A DNA stretch of 23,731 bases, from NCBI GenBank assembly GCA_004524515.1, contig SDNV01000032.1, positions 1-23,731 of the forward strand, written 5' to 3'. Below, piece by piece: positions 1 through 7,431 of this stretch; the first letter of the stretch is position 1, and each line of letters starts with the position of its first letter. The translations under genes and the position numbers were made by a program. The notes beneath the pieces are model-generated. The model made no database searches and had not been told where the DNA came from. It saw only the letters and a program-made list of their open reading frames with translations. Origin of the DNA: Promethearchaeota archaeon. GTDB taxonomy: Archaea; Asgardarchaeota; Lokiarchaeia; Sigynarchaeales; SOKP01.

Positions 1-1814
1 GGAAAATAAGTCTTCCAAGTAAAGGTTTGAGGTTTGATTACTGGGGCTATTAATAAATCCTTACCAAACAGATATTGATATTTTGTTTTATGCAGTTCAG
101 GATCACTTTCATAATGTAAAAAACATGCCCGAATCGGGGGAATGCCTTCATCTTGATATTCTTTCGAGAGTTGTTTTAGATAGGGCTTTAAATGAACATG
201 AATTTTAACCATTTTAGCAAGATGAGAGAGCGTTTCAGCATCGGAATCATGTTGCCAATTGTCATATGGTCTATTGCCTTCATGGGTGCGCATTACCATT
301 GTAAACGTAGCCATTTCCGCACCACGCATAAACATTTCTTTCGTTCTTTTATATGGACCATAGGTGGTATATCCTCCAATATCATAACAATAATAACCAA
401 TACCACATATACCAACTGAAATTCCACAAGGAATAACCGTGGGAATTCCCATACCCTCGTCCCATTCTACCAATTGATCCCCTGAAAAATAGCACATCAT
501 ATATTTCGACACATGGGAAAAACCTGATCTATAAAAAATAAAAATATTCTCTAGTTTTTCATTTTCTTTTAAAATTTCATGAGCCATTTTAGCAAATTCT
601 ACGGGATATTGATTGTGATATTCTTCCGCGCTTATACCAGAATGTAGTACGGCATCAGTAGGTAAATACTCTCCGTAATCATGCATCCAACCTGCAAGGC
701 CAATACTAAGCATATTGTTTTTGATTATATTCTTCATCCATTTGACGGCATCTGGATTGGATACATCTAATATGGCGGTCGGAAAATCGGTGGTGTAAAT
801 AATATAATCTTTATTTTCTTTATTTTTTACACAATATCCCTCTTTAGACGCCTTTTTATACATAGGTGCATCGGTGGGTATAAATTGATTCATATACCCT
901 AAAAATTTTATATTTCTTTTATTTAACGATTTGATAAAATTAGGCAAATCTGGATAGCGCTTAGTATCATATTCCCAATTCCAAAATAATTGCTGGCCAA
1001 ATGAAGTCATACGGATACCTTGCCAATCCTGACACCACACAGCTGCAAGATCAACTCCAGCGTTAATAGCTTTTTCGATCTTTTTTTCCACTACTTCGTT
1101 TCCCCCTTGAATACCTAAAATAAGACCGTCATACACCCATTCAGGCATAGCGGGTTGTCGTCCAAAATAATCTGATAACATTTTCACTGCTGCAATGGCA
1201 CTATCACATTTAGCAATTAAAATTTTTTTTGGTACTTCCCAGACATAGAGTTCATGGGAAAAATCATTAGTAAAATTAAATTCGGAATAAAAAGTTGTTT
1301 CTACATGCAAAAAATAACTATTTTTATTGATTGATACAAAGGTTGGTAAAGGAAAATAGGAATATTTGCTTCTTGCGACTGGGGAATGATCTTCAACCCA
1401 GATTGGAATAATAAATCCTCTTAAATTTAATTCGGCGAATCGTGAACCACATCCATAAATTGCTTCATCAGAAGTTGCTGGAATAGCAATCCATAGTCGA
1501 TTTATTTCTGAACTAGTAGTAATAGGGATGATTTCCAAAAAGTTTTCATTTTCTCTAAGTGTAATCTCCAGAGCTTCTTTCTTTTTTGAAAATAAGATAA
1601 TTAACTCCTTTTTTGTATTGGATAATATTTTGAAATCCGTAAGCTTGATTTTTTTTGAGACACTTTCTTTTATTCTAAATTTATCATGTGTTAATTTATA
1701 TCGAGCATTCCCTATTCCGATTATAAAACAAGGTTTTTCAGGAGAATGCTGGAGAAAAAGTTGGTCCTTATAATATAATTTAAATCCAGCTTGATTGGGT
1801 TCAATTTTCAACAT
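1..1814 (-). CDS. yihQ: GH31 glycoside hydrolase, sulfoquinovosidase (YihQ) type; C-terminus cut by the window edge
   Basis: Retaining alpha-glycosidase, expected to release sulfoquinovose from sulfoquinovosyl glycerol or related glycosides in the cytoplasm. I read 604 codons from an ATG at 1814 to the left edge with no stop; E. coli YihQ is about 678 residues, so roughly the last 70 are missing. Against YihQ recalled from memory the alignment is colinear with a constant offset of 26. The nucleophile is Asp379 (context HDYGEYLPTD), the acid/base is Asp446 (SGDQ), and the sugar-pocket residues are Gln236 (GIQGG), Gln262 (CQDW), Trp278 and Tyr482 (DIGGY). The sulfonate-binding Arg301 of YihQ is replaced by Gln275 (GQQLFW), so substrate specificity is not certain. 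An N-terminal beta-domain covers about residues 1-215 and the barrel follows. It lies 46 bases after the isomerase gene and is probably the last visible gene of that operon. No strong ribosome site precedes the start. A non-sulfonated alpha-glucoside is the main alternative substrate. Confidence 0.85.
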   Translation of the reverse strand, partial: MLKIEPNQAGFKLYYKDQLFLQHSPEKPCFIIGIGNARYKLTHDKFRIKESVSKKIKLTDFKILSNTKKELIILFSKKKEALEITLRENENFLEIIPITTSSEINRLWIAIPATSDEAIYGCGSRFAELNLRGFIIPIWVEDHSPVARSKYSYFPLPTFVSINKNSYFLHVETTFYSEFNFTNDFSHELYVWEVPKKILIAKCDSAIAAVKMLSDYFGRQPAMPEWVYDGLILGIQGGNEVVEKKIEKAINAGVDLAAVWCQDWQGIRMTSFGQQLFWNWEYDTKRYPDLPNFIKSLNKRNIKFLGYMNQFIPTDAPMYKKASKEGYCVKNKENKDYIIYTTDFPTAILDVSNPDAVKWMKNIIKNNMLSIGLAGWMHDYGEYLPTDAVLHSGISAEEYHNQYPVEFAKMAHEILKENEKLENIFIFYRSGFSHVSKYMMCYFSGDQLVEWDEGMGIPTVIPCGISVGICGIGYYCYDIGGYTTYGPYKRTKEMFMRGAEMATFTMVMRTHEGNRPYDNWQHDSDAETLSHLAKMVKIHVHLKPYLKQLSKEYQDEGIPPIRACFLHYESDPELHKTKYQYLFGKDLLIAPVIKPQTFTWKTYF

Positions 1815-1860
1815 AGCTAATATTTGAGTTAATCTATTATTAAAAAATTTATATTTGAAT

Positions 1861-3177
1861 TTACTTGATGATTTGCCAATTTAGAATTTTTCCAAATATT
1901 TCAAGAGGTGTAATAAATTCACCATATACTATGGAGATATGATGAGCAATCCCGTTTTTAATAATTTTATCTATTACAATCCTAACATTATCTTCAAATT
2001 GAACTTTCGCATACGTTCCTTTTAATTCTTTTTCCATTGGAATAACTTCTGCCTTTTGCAAGAATATACGATATTCCCCGGGTGCGTAATCTATTCTCAA
2101 AAATGAGATCTCTCCCTTTTTCATTACAAAATCAGCTGTTACTCCTTTACCCCCAGCAAAATATGAATCCAAGGATCTAACACATTTTCCATCCCATAAA
2201 TTATATGCGGCCACCCCGCAATGCCAAATTAATCCAAAATCTTCTTGAAAATTAACCTGGGAAAAATCAGCTAAAAAAGGAGTCTCCCCTCCAATGGCTT
2301 TATGAGCAAGCATAGAGAGACTTCCTAAAATATCTCCCTCACAGGTTAAAATTCTATTTTCAGATTGTAAAATAGACATAGCAGCACAAGGAGAGATACC
2401 AAAACTTTCCGCAAATTCTGGCCAACATCTAATCGCAATAGAATCAAGATGATTTTTCTCCATAAAAGCCTCAAATTTCGCAGTAAGAGATGAAACTTTA
2501 TTTAATTGCTCATCAGATATACCAGAAATGTCAAATATAGATTTAATTTGGTCTTTCCTTTCATCAACATGCTCTTCACTTATGTTTTGATTAAAAACAT
2601 CACTTAATTCATAATGATCAATAAGAATTCCAATCTGGTGGTATAAATCAAGTTCATCAACATCTAAATTAAAAAACCCTTTTGCCCTATACCCTATTAT
2701 CCCAATATGAGCATTTTTAAACGCGGTTAATATTCGAATTGCATCTAACCAATCTTCATCAATTACATCGCCTATAACCACATGATAATTTTTTACTCCT
2801 GCCTTATAGAGATTTGATGAATTTAAATTAATGCCACAAACGGAATTGAGTCGAATTTTACCTCCGTCATAGGGTAATTCATATAAACCCCATAATAAAA
2901 TAGGACGATCGATAATTTTATTAAGTTCCAAAATTAAATGCCCCAGAGCGAAAGTACCGCTTATACATACTAAACCATCTATTTCTTTTGAAGCCAGTTG
3001 GTGAGCTGCCTTTTGAGCTTCTTCAATTTCAATCACTAAATCAGAAATAATTTCCCACGTAATATTTTCAATAGTTTTCAATTTTTTCAAAATTTGCTGA
3101 TAAATCTCAAAAGCAGCTTGAAAATCAAAAGTTTTTCGAGCTAAGCACACAATACCAATTCGAACATGTTGCTTCAT
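1861..3177 (-). CDS. L-fucose-isomerase-like sugar isomerase, probable sulfoquinovose isomerase
   Basis: Metal-dependent aldose-ketose isomerase of the L-fucose/L-arabinose isomerase superfamily (COG2407 type), 438 residues, cytoplasmic. The N-terminal half (about 1-165) looks like two Rossmann-like layers. The C-terminal half carries the expected metal and catalytic set: Glu254 in CWPEF, Asp282 in CEGDILG, and His319 in WHCG. In the sulfo-TAL pathway an isomerase of this superfamily converts sulfoquinovose to 6-deoxy-6-sulfofructose. The position between a sulfofructose-type transaldolase and a YihQ-type glycosidase makes that the best guess here. The ATG at 3177 is preceded by GGGTG about 6 bases upstream. 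Spacing is 88 bases from the transaldolase and 46 bases to the glycosidase, all on the same strand, so one operon is likely. Fucose, arabinose or another aldose cannot be excluded from sequence alone. Confidence 0.85.
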   Translation of the reverse strand: MKQHVRIGIVCLARKTFDFQAAFEIYQQILKKLKTIENITWEIISDLVIEIEEAQKAAHQLASKEIDGLVCISGTFALGHLILELNKIIDRPILLWGLYELPYDGGKIRLNSVCGINLNSSNLYKAGVKNYHVVIGDVIDEDWLDAIRILTAFKNAHIGIIGYRAKGFFNLDVDELDLYHQIGILIDHYELSDVFNQNISEEHVDERKDQIKSIFDISGISDEQLNKVSSLTAKFEAFMEKNHLDSIAIRCWPEFAESFGISPCAAMSILQSENRILTCEGDILGSLSMLAHKAIGGETPFLADFSQVNFQEDFGLIWHCGVAAYNLWDGKCVRSLDSYFAGGKGVTADFVMKKGEISFLRIDYAPGEYRIFLQKAEVIPMEKELKGTYAKVQFEDNVRIVIDKIIKNGIAHHISIVYGEFITPLEIFGKILNWQIIK

Positions 3178-3265
3178 TATGCACCCTTCAGTAATAATTC
3201 ATTTTTGTAATATTATAATTAAATTAAAATTAATAATTCCCTTTTTTTGATGACAGGGAAAAAAA

Positions 3266-3934
3266 TTATAATGAACCAATTTCCGTATCGTCCCAAGCAT
3301 CTTGGAATATTTTTAAACCCTTATTAGTAAATGGATGTTCAAAACTTTCTTTATATACTTCAAAGCCTGCGGTTACAATATCAGCTCCCATAACTGCAGC
3401 TTCAACTATTTGTTTGCCGTTACGCACCGCAGCAACAATCACTTCTGTAGCGATATTATAATTGCTATACATCATCATAATATCAGAAATCAGTTGAGTA
3501 CAATCCACCCCGGAAGCTTCTTGCCATCCAATAAAGGGAGAGCAATATTTTGCACCAATTCGACCCACTTGTAATGCTTGCGATGCCGTAAAAACTAATG
3601 TTACGTTGATTTTTACTCCTTCCTCTGTTAGCTTTTTCGCTGCAATTAATCCCTGCTCATTACATGGAATTTTAATAACAAAATTAGTTGATAAAGTCGC
3701 AATGTTTTTAGCTTGAGCTACCATTTCGTTCGCAGATTCTATATATGGATTGATTTCAACTGAAATTGGAAAATCGATATCTTTGAATTCTTCGGCAAAT
3801 TCTTTGATAACCGTAAAAAAGGGCTTCCCTGAATTTTTAACATGTTTCGGATTTGAGGTAACTCCCTCAATCTTCCAATTTTCAAGCGCATATTTTATTT
3901 CATCTATTTTGGCACTATCCAAAAAATATTTCAT
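3266..3934 (-). CDS. sftT: Transaldolase of the short FSA/TalC type, probable 6-deoxy-6-sulfofructose transaldolase
   Basis: Class I aldolase/transaldolase of 222 residues, the usual length of the short FSA/TalC group. Visible family marks are FLDSA with Asp6, GVTSNP at 24-29, the Schiff-base lysine Lys88 in FVIKIP, NVTLVFTASQAL at 110-121, and SPFIGW at 132-137. In ordinary members the last motif reads SPFVGR, where Arg binds the substrate phosphate; here it is Trp137. I recall sulfofructose transaldolases having a similar Trp and the early NSGKPF segment (34-39), but could not verify this. Inferred reaction: sulfofructose plus glyceraldehyde-3-phosphate gives fructose-6-phosphate and sulfolactaldehyde. 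The name sftT is given by inferred role. It sits between a GPH symporter and an isomerase on the same strand. Fructose-6-phosphate aldolase or an ordinary transaldolase are the alternatives. Confidence 0.87.
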   Translation of the reverse strand: MKYFLDSAKIDEIKYALENWKIEGVTSNPKHVKNSGKPFFTVIKEFAEEFKDIDFPISVEINPYIESANEMVAQAKNIATLSTNFVIKIPCNEQGLIAAKKLTEEGVKINVTLVFTASQALQVGRIGAKYCSPFIGWQEASGVDCTQLISDIMMMYSNYNIATEVIVAAVRNGKQIVEAAVMGADIVTAGFEVYKESFEHPFTNKGLKIFQDAWDDTEIGSL

Positions 3935-4027
3935 TTTCTTCTTCCCATGGATTTATTTCTTAATAAATTGAAAAAATTAATATCTATTAATTCAATAACC
4001 ATTTAAATCTTTTTTAGAATAAAAAAT

Positions 4028-4035
4028 AAAAAAAA
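4028..4035 (-). terminator. Poly-T tract after the first GPH gene
   Basis: Read on the minus strand, eight T lie about 30 bases after the stop of the 4065-5474 gene, followed by more T-rich sequence. Archaeal transcription commonly ends or weakens at such tracts. Since the sugar genes continue on the same strand 130 bases downstream, it may act as a partial terminator. Confidence 0.3.
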
Positions 4036-4064
4036 TTAGAATTTGAAATCCAGCTTTTCTTTTT

Positions 4065-5474
4065 CTAGTAAAGTTCCATATCCTTAAGTTTTTTAACCAT
4101 AGCCTCTTTTTCTGCTCCCTCAAGGGTATAAAACTTATAGAATATTATACACATCATAAACATGATGAGAGCCGGTATCAATCCTGCATGGATTCGTATC
4201 CCTATTATAGCCAATGGAGTTTGAGTGGCATTTGGATCAGGATTATACCCTGTAATAATGTGTATTGAGGTTAAAACAACGCCTTGAACTACTAGAGCAA
4301 TACGGAAAAAGAAATTTCTAATTCCCTGCAATGTACCATCTTGACGCCTCCCTAAGGAGGTGGCCACCTCATCCATTGTGTCCGAGGCGACAGGCATCGT
4401 CATTACTGTATATCCAGCATAAGGAATTCCTCCGATAAATGTAACTATAACCGCATGCCAAATATTAGTTAGAAATAAAGCGGGTATGTAAAGACAACCC
4501 GCAAAAAATAGAGATACGTAGTAAGTGCGCTTAAAGCCATGCTTTCTGGCATAGTTATACCAGAACGGAATAGAAAGAATATAGCCAGCCAAGCCCGCTA
4601 AGGCAGTAAATACCGCATATGTGTAGGGCACTTTATAGACATCTTTCAACATATAAATACCAGATGCTGCTGAGAGAGTTTGAGCAGTTATTATTGAAGT
4701 GTATCCAATGAGAGATACAACGAAATTTCTATGCGTAAAGGATTTTTTCATTACCTTGAAAAAACCTTTTTCTCCTGCTTTTTCATATCCACGAATAAAC
4801 ATTTCTTTCATCTCTTCAGACTCTCTTATACCCAGAAAAAGAAAAAGATTACAAATCCCTAGACAAATAACCACAAATAACGCTGCTGTGGCAAATGAGC
4901 CTCTGTTTCCATATTGAATGATAAATGGAGGGATTAAGCGAATACCGACCACCCCAAATCCCGCTATAGCTATTATTATTGCGAAACCCCTCCTTCTCTC
5001 ATATTCACTCTTAAATTGGTTTGTAAATCCCCCATATACATGGGTATTGAAGATCGAGAAAAATGTGTCGAATAAAGCTGTAATTGCTATCATATAAAGA
5101 AAGATAATTAATGGATTTTGCTTTGTATCGATATCGGGAGGAGAGAATATGAAATAATAACAAATTAACATCGGAAATGCAGAAAGCACTACCCAAGGAG
5201 CTCTTAATCCCCACTTCCTCGTCCATTTCCGGGGTTTATCCGTAAAATACCCTAAGAGAGGGTCGTTCACCATATTCCATATCGCATACAATAAGAATGC
5301 CAATCCCACAAAAATAACTGGTAGTCCGACCTCCACCTCATAATAATAGAATACAAGAGCAAATCCAGTTCCGATTAAATAATTTACAATTAAATAACCG
5401 AAACCATAAGAAAACATTTTAGAGGTTGGCGCAATTTGCCATTCACTTAAATCTTCTTCAACTGCCAATTTCAT
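4065..5474 (-). CDS. GPH-family sugar:cation symporter (MFS), minus-strand copy 1, next to the sulfoquinovose genes
   Basis: Membrane symporter of the glycoside-pentoside-hexuronide (MelB/YihO) family, 469 residues with about 12 hydrophobic segments and cytoplasmic ends. Family marks: NDPLLG at 70-75 after helix 2, Asp136 in LFDTFF in helix 4 (MelB Asp124 position), a YERRR loop, and a late SDTMDE...GRRQDG segment. Asn67 stands at the MelB Asp55 position while Asp71 (MelB Asp59) is kept, which argues against a MelB-like sodium site. Closest visible relative is the next copy (5714-7114). The start is preceded directly by TTAGGTGG; an upstream TATA box lies about 100 bases away and a second TATA-like box (TTTTTATAAATG at 5501-5512) about 27 bases away. 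It is 130 bases ahead of the transaldolase on the same strand, which makes it the best candidate importer of sulfoquinovose or its glycoside. YihO and YihP of E. coli sulfoglycolysis belong to the same family. Confidence 0.9.
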   Translation of the reverse strand: MKLAVEEDLSEWQIAPTSKMFSYGFGYLIVNYLIGTGFALVFYYYEVEVGLPVIFVGLAFLLYAIWNMVNDPLLGYFTDKPRKWTRKWGLRAPWVVLSAFPMLICYYFIFSPPDIDTKQNPLIIFLYMIAITALFDTFFSIFNTHVYGGFTNQFKSEYERRRGFAIIIAIAGFGVVGIRLIPPFIIQYGNRGSFATAALFVVICLGICNLFLFLGIRESEEMKEMFIRGYEKAGEKGFFKVMKKSFTHRNFVVSLIGYTSIITAQTLSAASGIYMLKDVYKVPYTYAVFTALAGLAGYILSIPFWYNYARKHGFKRTYYVSLFFAGCLYIPALFLTNIWHAVIVTFIGGIPYAGYTVMTMPVASDTMDEVATSLGRRQDGTLQGIRNFFFRIALVVQGVVLTSIHIITGYNPDPNATQTPLAIIGIRIHAGLIPALIMFMMCIIFYKFYTLEGAEKEAMVKKLKDMELY

Positions 5475-5572
5475 CCACCTAATTCCTTTTATTTAAAATC
5501 ATTTATAAAAATCGCTTGAATATCTGAATTTTGATTTCCTTTAAATATGTATTATTTAAGTATGGATAATGT

Positions 5573-5584
5573 GATATATATAAG
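5573..5584 (-). promoter_or_regulatory. TATA box upstream of the 4065-5474 transporter
   Basis: On the minus strand the sequence reads CTTATATATATC, about 100 bases before the start at 5474. A downstream TATA-like box at 5501-5512 could instead give a nearly leaderless transcript. This is the likely promoter region of the transporter and the sugar catabolism genes behind it. Confidence 0.4.
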
Positions 5585-5713
5585 TCTTTTGGAGAAAGTA
5601 TTCAAATGTTAATATTTTTATTTTTCATTTAATATGAATGTTTATTTTAGCAAGTACAAATGGTTAATTTAAAATAATAATTTAAAAAATTAATGATAAG
5701 AAGATTTCTTTTC

Positions 5714-7114
5714 CTAAAGTCCTAAATCCTTAAGCTTTCTAACCATTTCGGCTTTATTTTCTCCTTCTAAGGTATACCATTTATATACGATAAGGGAAAT
5801 CGTTAGCATCAATAGCGCTGGAATCAAGCCTGCATGGATTCTAATTCCTATTATGGCTAAAGGAGTTTGTGTAGCGTTTGGATCGGGATTATATCCTGTA
5901 ATTATATGGATTACAGTTATTACTACTCCTTGAACTACAATAGCGATCCTAAAGAAAAAATTTCTTATCCCTTGAAGAGTTCCGTCTTGACGTCTTCCCA
6001 TTTCTAAGGCAACTTCATCCATAGTATCGGAAGCAACGGGCATAGTCATCAGAGTATAACCTGCATAAGGTATTCCTCCAATTAAAGTAAATAGTACGGC
6101 TTGCCAGATTTCCGTAATGAATAACGTTGGAAAATAACAAATACCCGCAAAAAGCAATGAAACATAATAGGTTCGCTTAAATCCATGCTTTCTTGCGTAA
6201 TTGGACCAAAAAGGGATCGATAGCATATAACCAGCAAAACCTGCTAAACCAGTTAATACAGCATATGTAAAAGGAACTCTGAAAACATCTTTTAACATAT
6301 AGATACCAGAGGCAGTCGCTAGAGTTTGGGCTGTGATGATCGTTGTGTACGCAGTAAGAGAAATTGCGAAATTCTTTTTGTTTAAAGCAACTTTCATAAT
6401 GCTAAAAAAACTGGTGTCTTCTGCGTTCTCAAAACCTTTAATCAATCTCTCCTTGAGGTCTTCAGATTCTTTAATACCAAGAAAGAGGAAAATATTACAT
6501 ATTGCGAGAATACTGACAACTACCAAAGCCGATAACACAAAAGAATCCCGATTACCGTATTCTATAATAAATGGGGGAATCAACCCTATACCTACAACAC
6601 CAATTCCCGCTACGGCTATAATCACTGCAAATCCTCTCCTTCGTTCATATTCTGTACGGAACTGGTTTACAAATCCTCCGTAAACGTGAGTATTAAAAAT
6701 TGAAAAGAAGGTGTCAAATAAAGCAGTTACGGCTAACATATATAAAAATATAGTTAAAGCGTTCTCCTTGGGATCAATATTGGGCGGAGTAAAAATTAAA
6801 AAATAACAGATCAAAATTGGAAAACTCGAAAGCACAACCCATGGAGTCCGTAAACCCCACTTCCTCGTCCATTTTCGAGGCTTATCTGTAAAATATCCTA
6901 AGAGCGGATCATTGAACATATTCCATATTGCATAAAGCACAAAGGCGATTCCTACGAATAACACAGGCAAACCCACTTCCACTTCATAGTAATAAAAAAC
7001 AATAGCAGAATATGCTCCTAACAAATAATTTATAATAAGATAACCAAAGCCATATGCAATCATTTTACTCGTAGGGGCAATTTCCCATTCACTTAAATCT
7101 TCTTCAATAGCCAT
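5714..7114 (-). CDS. GPH-family sugar:cation symporter (MFS), minus-strand copy 2
   Basis: Membrane symporter of 466 residues, very similar along its whole length to the 4065-5474 protein, so the two form a recent tandem pair. The N-terminus EEDLSEWEIAPTSKM precedes the first membrane segment. Family marks are Asn65, Asp69 in NDPLLG, a helix-4 Asp in LFDTFF, YERRR, and SDTMDEVALEMGRRQDG near the end of the second half. The C-terminus ends WYTLEG...KLKDLGL, a tail shared with the other minus-strand copies. The ATG start has no ribosome site; TATA-like sequences lie at 7147-7158 and 7211-7220. It is separated from copy 1 by 239 bases, so it probably has its own promoter. The substrate is unknown. 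A related sugar or sulfosugar glycoside is inferred from its neighbours only. Confidence 0.9.
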   Translation of the reverse strand: MAIEEDLSEWEIAPTSKMIAYGFGYLIINYLLGAYSAIVFYYYEVEVGLPVLFVGIAFVLYAIWNMFNDPLLGYFTDKPRKWTRKWGLRTPWVVLSSFPILICYFLIFTPPNIDPKENALTIFLYMLAVTALFDTFFSIFNTHVYGGFVNQFRTEYERRRGFAVIIAVAGIGVVGIGLIPPFIIEYGNRDSFVLSALVVVSILAICNIFLFLGIKESEDLKERLIKGFENAEDTSFFSIMKVALNKKNFAISLTAYTTIITAQTLATASGIYMLKDVFRVPFTYAVLTGLAGFAGYMLSIPFWSNYARKHGFKRTYYVSLLFAGICYFPTLFITEIWQAVLFTLIGGIPYAGYTLMTMPVASDTMDEVALEMGRRQDGTLQGIRNFFFRIAIVVQGVVITVIHIITGYNPDPNATQTPLAIIGIRIHAGLIPALLMLTISLIVYKWYTLEGENKAEMVRKLKDLGL

Positions 7115-7210
7115 TATTTATTGACTAAGTTTTTTTTTATTTTTCTAAATATTATATATTAGATTATTTTTTTGTTTAAAATCAATGTTAATTAATTCTT
7201 TCAGTGTATT

Positions 7211-7220
7211 ACTATATAAA
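7211..7220 (-). promoter_or_regulatory. TATA box upstream of the 5714-7114 transporter
   Basis: The minus strand reads TTTATATAG, the same box seen before the 7432-8829 and 9294-10691 genes, about 100 bases before the start. A nearer alternative, ATATATAATATT, is at 7147-7158. Confidence 0.4.
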
Positions 7221-7395
7221 CTTTTTCGTAAAACTTGATCATTTATAAAAATTCTGAAGCTATTTGTGATATATTTAATACAATATTGTTCAATGCTATA
7301 ATTTTTAATCTTTTAGAAAATGAATGAAAGAATAGCGCCTATTACATTTTAAAAAATAATGAGACGAAATTGACATAAAAACATATTATATAATT

Positions 7396-7404
7396 AAAAA
7401 AAAA
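7396..7404 (-). terminator. Poly-T terminator after the 7432-8829 transporter
   Basis: Nine T on the minus strand begin about 27 bases after the stop codon, preceded by the sequence AATTCAAATTAAAATTC. A similar arrangement follows the 9294-10691 gene, so the downstream flank seems to have been copied with the gene. Confidence 0.45.
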
Positions 7405-7431
7405 GAATAGAATTTTAATTTGAATTTTATT

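Larger units (their letters stand above)
7115..7431. other. AT-rich intergenic region between two minus-strand transporters
   Basis: The region holds the likely promoter of the 5714-7114 gene (TATA-like boxes on the minus strand at 7147-7158 and 7211-7220) and, near 7396-7404, the poly-T end of the 7432-8829 transcript. No coding potential or RNA gene is visible. Confidence 0.5.

Noticed and set aside
1528..1773. Plus-strand open frame of 81 codons inside the GH31 gene
   Set aside because: It lies antisense to a conserved reading frame, has no family features, and is explained as a shadow.
1..1814. GH31 enzyme as a plain alpha-glucosidase or alpha-xylosidase
   Set aside because: Colinearity with YihQ, including four of five sulfosugar-pocket residues, is much closer; kept only as an alternative because of the Arg301 change.
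3237..3265. Inverted repeat TTCCC...GGGAA with poly-A/T arms between transaldolase and isomerase
   Set aside because: The stem is only 5 bases with a long loop; in AT-rich DNA this is likely chance, though weak attenuation is possible.
6333..6683. Plus-strand open frame of 116 codons within the 5714-7114 transporter
   Set aside because: Antisense shadow; the minus-strand frame is colinear with six paralogs.
5498..7252. Shared 15-mer ATCATTTATAAAAAT at 5498-5512 and 7238-7252 upstream of the first transporter pair
   Set aside because: The copies lie at different distances from the starts and the sequence is pure AT-rich TATA-like DNA, so coincidence or simple promoter similarity is enough.
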